Translations under genes and position numbers: made by a program
Notes under the pieces: model-generated
The model's input: only the letters and a program-made list of their open reading frames with translations
Databases searched by the model: none
What the model was told of the DNA's origin: nothing
Shown: positions 25,519-36,724 of the stretch, piece after piece
Layout of the letters: every line of letters starts with the position of its first letter
How positions within the stretch are numbered: the first letter of the stretch is position 1
From: Sphingobium estronivorans
GTDB taxonomy: Bacteria > Pseudomonadota > Alphaproteobacteria > Sphingomonadales > Sphingomonadaceae
Direction: 5' to 3'
DNA: 63,247 nucleotides
Assembly (NCBI RefSeq): GCF_008692605.1
Contig: NZ_LFCT01000006.1
Coordinates: forward strand, 1-63,247

Positions 25519-26624
25519 GCCTGCGGTTCCATCCAGCTTACGACCGGTTGCCCCGCCCGCTTCGCGCCATGGGCTTGCAGCAATTGAACGGCATGCACCA
25601 GCAGCGAGATCCCCGTCCACCAGGCAATCCCGATCAGGCCCAGGTCTGGCCGACCAAATAGCAGCGCGACAAACAATATCACCATATTGGGATTGCGTCT
25701 CGCGGTGATCAGGCGGAACCGGGTGTCGAACCGGCGCCAGACATGGATATGCATGCCGTTGAAGGCGCGCATGAAGGTGCCTTCGATGAGGCGCTGGAGG
25801 ACGTAGCCCCCCAGGATCACGCCCATGACCATCCAGAAGATTTCAGGCGAAAGGGCCAGCCCCCAATGCTGAAGGCCCAGACCCCAGGCAAACCACCAGA
25901 AGGGCGGGTGGATGAGATCGACGCCGTGGTCGAATATATTGCCCCATTTGGATGAGGTGATGGTGCAGCGGGCGAGCTTCCCGTCCACCGTATCGAGCAC
26001 CATGAAGAGGAAGCCGATGAGGAAACCAGTCCAATACAGGCCTTGGGCAAAAAGGAATGTCGCGGCGATGCAGCACAGGGCGCCGATGCCCGTCACCATA
26101 TTGGGCGAAAGGCCGATCCGCGCGGCCAAGCGCGTCAGGTGAAAGGCGAGTTCGGGCCAGAGATATTTGGTGAGGAGGTCGGTGACCCCCTTATAGGAAG
26201 CCTGATAGCTTGCGCGTTCGATCGCCGGAACATTGGCGGGCGTCAGCGGCAGGAGAAACGGCCACTCCTTTTTGCGGAGGCTTTTATTGTAGAAACCCTT
26301 GTGGTCCTCTGCCGCCACGGGCTGAAGTCCCGCGGGCATCCGGCTGGAAAGCAGGGCTTGCGCGGCTTCTTCGTTATTTCCGGTGATATGGGCGATGGCT
26401 GGCACGCCGTCGATGGTCAGTACGGCATTCGGACGAAGCTTCATGAAACCCAGCCATTGCGGGTCGAAGGCAAAGGCGCTGTTGATCAGCAAGGTGGGGC
26501 CGTCATTGCTGTCGGTCACAGCAAATCCGGCGGCCTTGGCGATGCGATGCACACGCTCGGCGCAGGAGATGCTCCATATGCGGGTCGGGTTGTCGCCGAT
26601 CAGGCGAACGGAAAGTTGGGACAT
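25515..26624 (-). CDS. CDP-alcohol phosphatidyltransferase with extra N-terminal domain
   Basis: A 369-residue protein. The membrane domain (about 150-350) carries the CDP-alcohol motif D-x2-D-G-x2-A-R-x8-G-x3-D-x3-D, read as DTVDGKLARC and NIFDHGVDLIHPP. The first 130 residues are soluble and look like a worn nucleotidyltransferase-type domain (MKLRPNAVLTIDGVPAIAHI). That arrangement recalls inositol-phosphate cytidylyltransferase/DIPP synthase fusions. It transfers an alcohol-phosphate from a CDP-lipid or a CDP-alcohol; the acceptor is unknown. The ATG at 26624 is chosen; a TTG at 26681 would add 19 residues. Confidence 0.88.
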   Translation of the reverse strand: MSQLSVRLIGDNPTRIWSISCAERVHRIAKAAGFAVTDSNDGPTLLINSAFAFDPQWLGFMKLRPNAVLTIDGVPAIAHITGNNEEAAQALLSSRMPAGLQPVAAEDHKGFYNKSLRKKEWPFLLPLTPANVPAIERASYQASYKGVTDLLTKYLWPELAFHLTRLAARIGLSPNMVTGIGALCCIAATFLFAQGLYWTGFLIGFLFMVLDTVDGKLARCTITSSKWGNIFDHGVDLIHPPFWWFAWGLGLQHWGLALSPEIFWMVMGVILGGYVLQRLIEGTFMRAFNGMHIHVWRRFDTRFRLITARRNPNMVILFVALLFGRPDLGLIGIAWWTGISLLVHAVQLLQAHGAKRAGQPVVSWMEPQA

Positions 26625-26740
26625 GAATGGCTCATTTTCGATTGCTGGCTCCTCCTTGGCAGAGGCGGTCTGCGACGCCAAGTGCTTAAGGGACCCTTCA
26701 ACCGGTTACGGCCAGATTGTCTAACGGGCGGCGGCGGCTT

Positions 26741-27877
26741 ATGGCCACTCCCATGACAGGTCGGAAGAATGAGGTCGTGAAGGGCCCTGCATCGAGCAAG
26801 ACTATTGCCATCCTGTTGGGTCGGTTCGGTTCGGGAGGCGTGGAGCGAGTGAGCTGCCTGATTGCCAACGGCCTTGCCGAGCAAGGATGGCATGTGCGCT
26901 TCTGGGTTTCCAATGATACGGGCCCCGCCCGCTCGCTTCTGAATGAAGGCGTCAGGATCAGCTCTTTCCTGTTCGGAACATGGGGCGGACGCAAGCTGCG
27001 CCTGCTGCTGTCCATTCCGCAAATCGCCTGGCAGATACGGCGGACACGACCCGCCGTGTTTCTCTCGCCCGGCAATCATACGCATCTGGCGGCCGGACTG
27101 GCCCATGCGCTGGCGAGGTGCCGAGACGTGCGGCTCGTTGTGAAGCTGACCAATCCCGTCTTGAAGACGTGGCACCAGGGCGCTCGGCGGGGGATGAAGT
27201 CGCATTATTATCGCTGGCTTTACCGGCGGGCCGATCAGATTTTGGTTCTCTCTCAAGAAAGTTGTCCGGAGGTTAGGGCGCAGGCGGGGCGCCCTGTGCC
27301 GGTCAAATTCGTGCATAACCCCTATATCCAGGCAAGAGCCGCGGTCGCAGCGCCATCGGCGGAGAATATGCCAGTCATTCTCGGCGTGGGCAGGCTGTCG
27401 CGGCAGAAGAATTTCGGCCTGCTGCTGGAGGCGCTGGCCGAAATCCAGCATCGCGAATGGCGCCTGGTCCTGTTGGGTGAGGGGCCAGAAAAGGACGCGC
27501 TCCAAGACCGGGCCGTTGCGCTGGGCATTGCGGATCGTGTCGAATTTGCAGGCTATGTCGTGGATCCCAGCCCCCATTATGATCGCGCCCATTTTCTGGT
27601 GCTGTCCTCGCTTTGGGAGGACTTGCCGGCCGTCGCGCTGGAGGCGATGGGCGTGGGGTGCCCGGTGGTGGCGACCGATTGTTCTGCGGCCTTGACTACT
27701 CTCATCGCCGCGACAGGTTTCGGCAGAGTCGTTCCGGTCGAGGCCGGTCCACTGGCGCAGGCTATGGCGCAGATGCTGGATCGCCCCCTGGACCGGACGG
27801 TACCGCCGGCGGTCCTGGCCTATAGCGTCGCGAACGGGGTTAATGAACATGCCGAAGCGATGGCGGCACTGCTTTGA
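26741..27877 (+). CDS. Glycosyltransferase, GT4 family
   Basis: A 378-residue GT-B enzyme. The acceptor domain starts IAILLGRFGSGGVERVSCLI, and the donor domain has LGVGRLSRQKNFGLLLEALA and EDLPAVALEAMGVGCPVVAT, containing the E-x7-E motif that binds nucleotide sugar. It transfers a sugar from a nucleotide donor to a lipid or saccharide acceptor at the inner face of the membrane. Start sites are uncertain: TTG 26717, ATG 26741 and ATG 26753 all lack a good ribosome binding site. It is divergent from the CDP-alcohol transferase and shares its promoter region. Confidence 0.88.
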   Translation: MATPMTGRKNEVVKGPASSKTIAILLGRFGSGGVERVSCLIANGLAEQGWHVRFWVSNDTGPARSLLNEGVRISSFLFGTWGGRKLRLLLSIPQIAWQIRRTRPAVFLSPGNHTHLAAGLAHALARCRDVRLVVKLTNPVLKTWHQGARRGMKSHYYRWLYRRADQILVLSQESCPEVRAQAGRPVPVKFVHNPYIQARAAVAAPSAENMPVILGVGRLSRQKNFGLLLEALAEIQHREWRLVLLGEGPEKDALQDRAVALGIADRVEFAGYVVDPSPHYDRAHFLVLSSLWEDLPAVALEAMGVGCPVVATDCSAALTTLIAATGFGRVVPVEAGPLAQAMAQMLDRPLDRTVPPAVLAYSVANGVNEHAEAMAALL

Positions 27878-27965
27878 TGCGGGTGGCGTGAATATCGGGA
27901 AAAAGAGGGCTTCCCCCACGGCCTCTGTTTGGCTATCGCGCGCCTAACAGAAGGGAATGCGATAA

Positions 27966-28754
27966 ATGGCCGAATTTTCTCTGCCCAAGAACAGCAAGAT
28001 CAGCGCCAAGGGCGTGACCCACAAGGCGCCGGACGGGGCGACCAACGTCAAGAGCTTCAAGGTCTATCGCTACGACCCCGACTCCGGCCAGAACCCCCGC
28101 TATGATACGTTCGAGATCGATCTCGACAATTGCGGGCCGATGGTTCTGGACGCGCTGCTGAAGATCAAGAATGAATATGATCCGACGCTGACCTTCCGCC
28201 GGTCGTGCCGCGAGGGCATTTGCGGTTCCTGCTCGATGAACATGAACGGCCGCAATGGCCTGGCCTGCACCACTTCCATCGAGGAATGCTCGGGCAAGGA
28301 AGTGCGCGTCACGCCGCTGCCGCACATGGACGTCATCAAGGATCTGGTGCCCGATTTCACGCATTTCTACGCCCAGTACAATTCGATCAAGCCCTGGCTG
28401 CAAACCGTTAGCCCGGCGCCGAGCGGCAAGGAGCGGCTTCAGTCGCCCGCCGACCGCGAAAAGCTGGACGGTCTTTATGAGTGCATCCTGTGCGCTTGCT
28501 GCTCGACCAGCTGCCCCAGCTATTGGTGGAACAGCGACAAGTTCCTGGGTCCGGCGATCCTGCTTCAGGCCTATCGCTGGCTGGCCGACAGCCGCGACGA
28601 ATATACCGGGGAGCGCCTGGACGATCTGGAAGATCCGTTCCGCCTCTATCGCTGCCACACCATCATGAACTGCGCGAATGTCTGCCCCAAGGGTCTCAGC
28701 CCGGCCAAGGCGATCGCGGAAACCAAGAAGATGATGGTCGAAAGGCAGCTCTGA
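27966..28754 (+). CDS. sdhB: Succinate dehydrogenase iron-sulfur subunit
   Basis: A 262-residue protein, the electron-carrying subunit of complex II. The N-terminal 2Fe-2S domain has [12 protein letters not shown], and the C-terminal domain binds 4Fe-4S and 3Fe-4S through [13 protein letters not shown] and [11 protein letters not shown]. The length is standard. The other sdh genes (flavoprotein A and the membrane anchors) are not in the window: a glycosyltransferase gene stands upstream instead. It heads a run of TCA-cycle genes. Confidence 0.96.
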   Translation: MAEFSLPKNSKISAKGVTHKAPDGATNVKSFKVYRYDPDSGQNPRYDTFEIDLDNCGPMVLDALLKIKNEYDPTLTFRRSCREGICGSCSMNMNGRNGLACTTSIEECSGKEVRVTPLPHMDVIKDLVPDFTHFYAQYNSIKPWLQTVSPAPSGKERLQSPADREKLDGLYECILCACCSTSCPSYWWNSDKFLGPAILLQAYRWLADSRDEYTGERLDDLEDPFRLYRCHTIMNCANVCPKGLSPAKAIAETKKMMVERQL

Positions 28755-28759
28755 TCGAC

Positions 28760-29221
28760 GTGAGCGATGGAGCGGGCCATCTGAGTCCGGTGGCCGAAGG
28801 GCCTTGGGCGGGCTGGCTGTCCTGGACCGACACGGTGCCGGGAACGTTCCTCGACTCGGCGATCGGGACCAGCTATTCGCGGAGCGACGCGGCAGGCAAG
28901 GCGACGGTCATGCTGGCAAGCCTGCCGTCGCACGCCAATCGGTTGGGCGCGCTGCATGGCGGGTTCCTGGCCGGTTTTGCCGATCACGCCTATTTCGCCG
29001 CGCTCGCGGCCATGGGGCGGCCGGAACAGGCGGCGGCGGTGACCGTTGATCTGGCTATGCAATATTGCGGTTCCGGGAAAATCGGTCCGATGCTGCGTGC
29101 GGAGGTCGAATTGCTGCGCGAGACGGGTCGATTGATGTTCCTGCGCCTCACCATCCATCAGGATGCAGATCTGATCGCGGCATCGACCGCGACGGTGCGC
29201 AAGGCGCCCGGTCCGAAGTGA
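28760..29221 (+). CDS. PaaI family hotdog thioesterase
   Basis: A 153-residue hotdog-fold protein with the PaaI/YbgC pattern HANRLGALHGGFLAGFADHA, in which the HGG-x8-D segment forms the active site, and a following VTVDLAMQYCGSG strand. It likely hydrolyses an acyl-CoA; which one is unknown. The GTG at 28760 is the best start, shortly after the sdhB stop. Its stop overlaps the GTG start of zapE (GTGA), so sdhB, this gene and zapE form one unit. Confidence 0.85.
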   Translation: MSDGAGHLSPVAEGPWAGWLSWTDTVPGTFLDSAIGTSYSRSDAAGKATVMLASLPSHANRLGALHGGFLAGFADHAYFAALAAMGRPEQAAAVTVDLAMQYCGSGKIGPMLRAEVELLRETGRLMFLRLTIHQDADLIAASTATVRKAPGPK

Positions 29222-30330
29222 CCAGCGTCATCGCCAGATATGACGCGCTCGTCGCGGCGGGCGAATTGCGGGCCGATCCTGACCAGCGGGCGGCGGCGGA
29301 ACGGCTGGACCGTCTGCAACGGGAACTGGAAACGGCGCCGCCGCGGGGTTCGACGCTGTGGAAACTGCTCCGCAAGGCGTCGGAGCCGCCCCGGGGCCTT
29401 TATATGTGGGGCGGCGTCGGGCGCGGCAAATCGATGCTGATGGACCTGTTTTTCGACACGGTTCATGTCCAGCGCAAGATGCGTGCGCATTTCCATGAAT
29501 TCATGCTCGACGTCCATGCCCGGCTGGCCGAGGCGCGCAAGTCGGAAACCGGCGATCCGATCCCTCCGGTGGTCGAGTCGCTGGCCGAGGAAGCGCGGCT
29601 GCTGTGTTTCGACGAGATGGTCGTCAACAATATGGCGGATGCGGCGATCATGTCGCGCCTGTTCACGGGCTTGCTCGACAAGCGGGTGACGATTGTCACC
29701 ACCTCCAACCGGGAGCCGGGCGAGCTGTATAAAAACGGGCTCAACCGTCAGCTTTTCCTGCCCTTCATCGACCTTATCAAGGTCAAGCTGGACGTGATGA
29801 CGCTGAACGGGCCGACCGACTACCGGCTCGATCGTCTGGGCGATGCGACGCTGTGGCATGCGCCCAATGGACCGGACGCGACCAGGGCGCTGTCGGACGC
29901 CTTTTTCCGCCTGACCGACTATCCGGTCGAGGACCGTGCCAAGGTGCCGGCCGAGGATCTGAAGGTACAGGGCGGGCGCATCTTGCATGTGCCCAAGAGC
30001 CTGAAGGGCGTGGCCGTCTTTTCCTTCAAGCGTCTCTGCGCCGAGGCGCGCGGCGCGCCGGACTATCTGGCGATCGCGCGCAGATATCACACGGTCATCA
30101 TCGTCGGCATTCCCGTGCTGGGGCCGGAAAACCGCAATGAGGCAGCGCGTTTCGTCACGCTGATTGACGCGCTGTACGAATATAAGGTGAAGCTGCTGGC
30201 CTCTGCCGATGCGGAGCCTGCGCGGCTCTATCCCGAAGGCGACGGCGCGTTCGAGTTCGAGCGCACCGTATCGCGCCTTATGGAAATGCAGTCGGACGAC
30301 TATCTGGCGCTTGGCCACGGCGAGAAATAA
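29218..30330 (+). CDS. zapE: Cell division protein ZapE (AFG1-like ATPase)
   Basis: A 370-residue P-loop ATPase. Walker A is GGVGRGKS in the segment GLYMWGGVGRGKSMLMDLFF, Walker B is LLCFDEM, and the sensor region TTSNREPGELYKNGLNRQ follows. ZapE acts at the Z-ring late in division, and its mitochondrial relative AFG1/LACE1 handles respiratory-complex subunits. The location next to sdhB fits the latter link. The GTG at 29218 overlaps the thioesterase stop; longer upstream frames run inside that gene and are not used. Confidence 0.92.
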   Translation: MTSVIARYDALVAAGELRADPDQRAAAERLDRLQRELETAPPRGSTLWKLLRKASEPPRGLYMWGGVGRGKSMLMDLFFDTVHVQRKMRAHFHEFMLDVHARLAEARKSETGDPIPPVVESLAEEARLLCFDEMVVNNMADAAIMSRLFTGLLDKRVTIVTTSNREPGELYKNGLNRQLFLPFIDLIKVKLDVMTLNGPTDYRLDRLGDATLWHAPNGPDATRALSDAFFRLTDYPVEDRAKVPAEDLKVQGGRILHVPKSLKGVAVFSFKRLCAEARGAPDYLAIARRYHTVIIVGIPVLGPENRNEAARFVTLIDALYEYKVKLLASADAEPARLYPEGDGAFEFERTVSRLMEMQSDDYLALGHGEK

Positions 30331-30570
30331 TCTCGTCCTGCCGCGCGGCCATTCATGTGGTAATAATCTGAAATCAGGAAGAAGGAGCCCGCACGCTTCC
30401 GGGTAGGGAAGGGTGCGGCAGGTGGCCGCTGTGGGGAAGGGCCATGCGCCAGGGTAGGAGCGCTTGGGCAACAGAGGTGAAATCGTCTTTAATGCAATTG
30501 CGAATAAGTTGCAAAGATAATTTGAAACGAAGGCTTTTGCGCGGTTGAATCCTTGACCGTATGGGCCTAA

Positions 30571-31575
<1,005 letters not shown>

Positions 31576-31602
31576 TTTCGTAAGCGAACTTGCACCGGTC
31601 CG

Positions 31603-31626
31603 TCCCAGGTAAGTGTGCAGCCTGGG
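31603..31626 (+). other. Hairpin between mdh and sucD
   Basis: CCCAGG (31604-31609) pairs with CCTGGG (31621-31626) across 11 bases in the 104 bp mdh-sucD gap. There is no T-run, so it is more likely an mRNA processing or stability structure than a terminator. Confidence 0.35.
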
Positions 31627-31679
31627 ATGGGTCGCTTTAGACCCAAAGTGCCACGTCCACAGAATATGAAGGGACACAC

Positions 31680-32564
<885 letters not shown>

Positions 32565-32584
32565 TCAAGCCAGACCAGACAAGA

Positions 32585-32606
32585 CGGCCGGGCTGCACCC
32601 CGGCCG
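32585..32606 (+). other. GC-rich hairpin between sucD and sucA
   Basis: CGGCCGGG (32585-32592) pairs with CCCGGCCG (32599-32606) over a short loop 20 bp after the sucD stop. No T-run follows, so partial termination or mRNA processing to adjust SucD versus SucA levels is possible, by inference. Confidence 0.4.
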
Positions 32607-32655
32607 CCTGTTACGCCGCTCCGCGACTGCACGCGGCACGGATGGGACGTGAGAA

Positions 32656-35451
32656 ATGGGTTACGAGAAGCAGGATTTCGAGATTGAGCGCGGGCCGAGC
32701 TGGGCGCGCACCAACTGGCCGCCGATTGACACCGACGACCTGACCGGGGCGCTTGACCCCACTCAGATGCAGGTGGCCGTGAAGGCCGCCGCCAAGGCCG
32801 CGGGGAAGGCGGTTTCGGACGCCGATATCGCAGAAGCGGCCGAAGATGCAATCCGCGCCCAGATGCTGATCCGCACCTATCGCGTCCGCGGTCATCTGGC
32901 GGCCAATCTCGATCCGCTGGGCCTGGCCAAGCGTGACCTGCCTGCGGACCTCACGCCCGAATATCACGGTCTCACCAATCTTGAGAAGAAGATCTATCTC
33001 GGCGGCACGCTGGGCCTGCAATATGGCACGGTGGGCGAGATCGTCGCGATCCTGCGGGCCAATTATTGCGGCAATGTCGGCCTGGAATATATGCACATCG
33101 CCGATGTGGAGGAGCGCCGCTTCCTGCAGGACCGCCTGGAGGGCAAGGATAAGGAAATCCACTTCACGCCCGAGGGCAAGAAGGCGATCCTGACCAAGGT
33201 GATCCACGCCGAGCAATATGAGAAGTTCCTGGGCCGTAAATATGTCGGCACCAAGCGCTTCGGCCTGGACGGCGGCGAATCGATGATCCCGGCGCTGGAA
33301 GCGGTCATCAAATATGGCGGCCAGTCGGGCGTGCGCGAGATCGTGTTCGGCATGGCGCATCGCGGCCGTCTGAACGTGCTGGCCAATGTCATGGCCAAGG
33401 GCTTCCGCGTCATCTTCCACGAATTTTCCGGCGGCACCGCCAACCCCGAGGATGTCGGCGGTTCGGGTGACGTGAAATATCACCTCGGCACCTCGACCGA
33501 CCGCGAGTTCGACGGCGTCAAGGTCCATATGTCGCTGGTCCCCAACCCCTCGCACCTCGAAACCGTCGATCCGGTGGTGCTGGGCAAGGTCCGCGCGCAG
33601 CAGACCTTCCGCGACGACCTCGAAAAGCATGAGCAGGTCCTGCCCGTGCTGATCCATGGCGACGCAGCCTTTGCCGGACAGGGCATCGTCTGGGAATGCC
33701 TCGGCTTCTCGGGTGTGCCGGGCTATAATACCGGCGGCTGCATCCACTTCATCGTCAACAACCAGATCGGTTTCACGACCAGCCCGCAATTCTCGCGCGG
33801 CTCGCCCTATCCGAGCGACGTGGCGAAGGGCGTTCAGGCCCCGATCCTGCACGTCAATGGTGATGATCCGGAAGCGGTGACCTTCGCCTGCAAGCTGGCG
33901 ATGGAATATCGTCAGGAATTCCATCGCGACATCGTGATCGATATGTGGTGCTATCGCCGCTTCGGCCACAATGAGGGCGACGAGCCTTCGTTCACGCAGC
34001 CGCAAATGTACGCGAAAATCCGCCAGCATCCGCCGGTCAGCGACATGTATTCGTCACGCCTGAAGGCTGAAGGCGTGGTCGATGACGACTATGTCAATCA
34101 GGTGACCGGCGATTTCTTCAACCATCTGGAAGACGAGTTCGAGGCGGGCAAGAGCTATAAGCCCAACAAGGCCGATTGGTTCGCCGGCCGCTGGTCGGGG
34201 CTGCACAAGCCCGCCGATGCTGAAACCACCCGCCAGAGCGTGGAGTCCGCAGTCAGCCAGAAGCTGTTCGACAGCCTCGGCAAGACGCTGACGACAATCC
34301 CGGAAGGGCATAATGTCCACAAGACGCTGAAGCGCGTGATCGACGCCAAGGCGGAAATGTTCAAGTCCGGCGAGAATTTCGACTGGGCGACCGGTGAGGC
34401 GCTGGCCTTCGGTTCGCTGCTGTCGGAGGGCTATGGCGTCCGTCTTTCGGGGCAGGATTCCGGACGCGGCACGTTCAGCCAGCGTCACGCCGTATGGACC
34501 GACCAGGATACGGAAGCGAAATATATTCCACTCTCCACCGTGCCGCATGGCCGGTTCGAGGTGCTGGACTCGCCGCTGTCCGAATATGGCGTGCTGGGCT
34601 TCGAATATGGCTTCGCGCTGGCCGATCCCAAGAGCCTTGTGCTTTGGGAAGCCCAGTTCGGCGACTTCGCCAATGGCGCGCAGATCATCTTCGACCAGTA
34701 TATCAGCTCGTCGGAGACCAAGTGGCTGCGGTCCAACGGCCTCGTCTGCCTGCTGCCGCATGGCTATGAAGGGCAGGGGCCGGAGCATAGCTCGGCCCGT
34801 CTGGAACGTTACCTCCAGCTCTGCGCCGAAGGGAATATCCAGGTCGCGAACATCACGACCCCGGCAAATTACTTCCACGTCCTGCGTCGTCAGATGCTGC
34901 GGCCCTTCCGCAAGCCGCTCATCATCATGGCGCCCAAGTCGCTGCTGCGCCACAAGCTGGCGGTCAGCAAGGCGGAGGACTTCCTGGGTGAAACGCACTT
35001 CAAGCGCATCCTGTCGGACCCCAATGCGGCACCCGACAAGGACACCAAGCGGCTGGTCCTGTGTTCCGGCAAGGTTTTCTACGACCTGATGGAAGCCCGC
35101 GACGCCGCCGGCGACAAGGACGTGCAGATCGTTCGCATCGAACAGATCTACCCGTTCGCGACGGAAGCTCTCGCCGAGCGCATCAAGCGCATGACGAACC
35201 TGCAGGAAGTCGTCTGGTGTCAGGAAGAACCGCGCAACAATGGCGCCTGGTTCTTTGTGGAACCCTATATCGAGGAAGCTCTGGCTACGGCGGGCAAGGC
35301 GCCGATGCGCGCCCGCTATGCCGGTCGCAAGGCCTCGGCGTCGCCCGCAACGGGCCTTGCCAAGCGCCATGTCGCCGAACAGGGCGCCCTCGTCGCCGAT
35401 GCGCTGGGTCACAGCGTCCGTGAAGAAATCCGTCGCCAGAAGAAAGGCTGA
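32656..35451 (+). CDS. sucA: 2-Oxoglutarate dehydrogenase E1 component
   Basis: A 931-residue thiamine-diphosphate enzyme, decarboxylating 2-oxoglutarate and passing the succinyl group to SucB. Visible signs are the TPP/GDG-type region [56 protein letters not shown] and the C-terminal [20 protein letters not shown]. Length and order match the family. SD GGACG precedes the ATG. The sucB gene starts 9 bp after the stop. Confidence 0.97.
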   Translation: MGYEKQDFEIERGPSWARTNWPPIDTDDLTGALDPTQMQVAVKAAAKAAGKAVSDADIAEAAEDAIRAQMLIRTYRVRGHLAANLDPLGLAKRDLPADLTPEYHGLTNLEKKIYLGGTLGLQYGTVGEIVAILRANYCGNVGLEYMHIADVEERRFLQDRLEGKDKEIHFTPEGKKAILTKVIHAEQYEKFLGRKYVGTKRFGLDGGESMIPALEAVIKYGGQSGVREIVFGMAHRGRLNVLANVMAKGFRVIFHEFSGGTANPEDVGGSGDVKYHLGTSTDREFDGVKVHMSLVPNPSHLETVDPVVLGKVRAQQTFRDDLEKHEQVLPVLIHGDAAFAGQGIVWECLGFSGVPGYNTGGCIHFIVNNQIGFTTSPQFSRGSPYPSDVAKGVQAPILHVNGDDPEAVTFACKLAMEYRQEFHRDIVIDMWCYRRFGHNEGDEPSFTQPQMYAKIRQHPPVSDMYSSRLKAEGVVDDDYVNQVTGDFFNHLEDEFEAGKSYKPNKADWFAGRWSGLHKPADAETTRQSVESAVSQKLFDSLGKTLTTIPEGHNVHKTLKRVIDAKAEMFKSGENFDWATGEALAFGSLLSEGYGVRLSGQDSGRGTFSQRHAVWTDQDTEAKYIPLSTVPHGRFEVLDSPLSEYGVLGFEYGFALADPKSLVLWEAQFGDFANGAQIIFDQYISSSETKWLRSNGLVCLLPHGYEGQGPEHSSARLERYLQLCAEGNIQVANITTPANYFHVLRRQMLRPFRKPLIIMAPKSLLRHKLAVSKAEDFLGETHFKRILSDPNAAPDKDTKRLVLCSGKVFYDLMEARDAAGDKDVQIVRIEQIYPFATEALAERIKRMTNLQEVVWCQEEPRNNGAWFFVEPYIEEALATAGKAPMRARYAGRKASASPATGLAKRHVAEQGALVADALGHSVREEIRRQKKG

Positions 35452-35459
35452 ACAAGCTC

Positions 35460-36698
35460 ATGGCTACCGAAGTTAAAGTCCCCACGCTGGGCGAATCCGT
35501 TACCGAAGCAACCGTTGGCCAGTGGCTCAAGAAGCCCGGCGATGCCGTGAAGGCCGATGAGCCCATCGTGTCCCTCGAAACCGACAAGGTGGCGGTCGAC
35601 GTGCCGGCGCCGGTCGGCGGTACGCTGGGCGACATCGTCGCCAAGGAAGGCGACACGGTGAATGTCGGCGCCCTGCTGGCCTATGTGAACGAAGGCGCGG
35701 CCGCCGCGGCTGCTCCTGCCGCTGCGGCGCCCGCTGCCAAGGCGGAAGCCGCGACCCCGGCTCCGGCCGCTGCGGCTCCGGCTGACGAGGACGAGGGCGG
35801 CAGCCTGACCCTGTCCCCGGCCGTTCGTCGCCTGGTGCTGGAACATGGTCTGGACCCGAGCAAGATCAAGGGCACGGGCAAGGATGGCCGCCTGACCAAG
35901 GATGACGTGATGGCCGCTGTCGCCGCCGGCACCGCCAAGGCAGCGGCTTCTGCCCCGGCCGCTGCGCCTGCCGCCGCTGCCCCCGCCGCTGGTCCCAGCC
36001 GCGCGCAGGAACGCGTCAAGATGACCCGTTTGCGCCAGACCGTCGCCAAGCGTCTGAAGGAAGCGCAGAACAACGCCGCGCTGCTCACCACCTATAATGA
36101 CGTGGACATGACCAACGTCATCGAGGCGCGCGCCAAGTATAAGGACCTGTTCGAGAAGAAGCATGGCGTCCGTCTGGGCTTCATGGGCTTCTTCACCAAG
36201 GCCGTCTGCATGGCGCTGCGCGACATTCCGGGCGTCAACGCGCAGATCGAGGGCGACGAGATCGTCTATAACGATTTCGCCGACATCTCGGTCGCCGTGT
36301 CGGCCCCGAACGGTCTGGTCGTGCCGGTCATCCGCAACGCGGAATCGCTGAGCGTGGCCGAGATCGAAAAGACCATCGGCGGCTTCGGCAAGAAGGCCAA
36401 GGAAGGCACGCTGACCATGGACGATATGAAGGGCGGCACCTTCACCATCTCCAATGGCGGCGTCTTCGGCTCGCTGCTGTCCAGCCCAATCATCAACCCG
36501 CCCCAGTCGGCGGTGCTGGGCCTGCACCGGATCGAGGACCGTCCGGTCGTCCGCAACGGCGAGATCGTCATTCGTCCGATGATGTATCTTGCGCTCAGCT
36601 ATGACCATCGTCTGATCGACGGTCGCGAAGCGGTCACCTTCCTCGTCGCGGTCAAGAACGCGATCGAAGATCCGACCCGCCTGCTGATCGACCTGTAA
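35460..36698 (+). CDS. sucB: Dihydrolipoamide succinyltransferase (E2)
   Basis: A 412-residue E2 core of the oxoglutarate dehydrogenase complex. The N-terminal lipoyl domain has the modified lysine K43 ([11 protein letters not shown]). An Ala/Pro-rich linker follows (about 80-110), then an E3-binding domain ([20 protein letters not shown]), a second Ala/Pro linker, and a catalytic domain ending [11 protein letters not shown] with the catalytic His. The linkers explain the strongly alanine-biased composition. Confidence 0.97.
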   Translation: MATEVKVPTLGESVTEATVGQWLKKPGDAVKADEPIVSLETDKVAVDVPAPVGGTLGDIVAKEGDTVNVGALLAYVNEGAAAAAAPAAAAPAAKAEAATPAPAAAAPADEDEGGSLTLSPAVRRLVLEHGLDPSKIKGTGKDGRLTKDDVMAAVAAGTAKAAASAPAAAPAAAAPAAGPSRAQERVKMTRLRQTVAKRLKEAQNNAALLTTYNDVDMTNVIEARAKYKDLFEKKHGVRLGFMGFFTKAVCMALRDIPGVNAQIEGDEIVYNDFADISVAVSAPNGLVVPVIRNAESLSVAEIEKTIGGFGKKAKEGTLTMDDMKGGTFTISNGGVFGSLLSSPIINPPQSAVLGLHRIEDRPVVRNGEIVIRPMMYLALSYDHRLIDGREAVTFLVAVKNAIEDPTRLLIDL

Positions 36699-36724
36699 TA
36701 CATCACGCCAGAGGAAGACGAACC

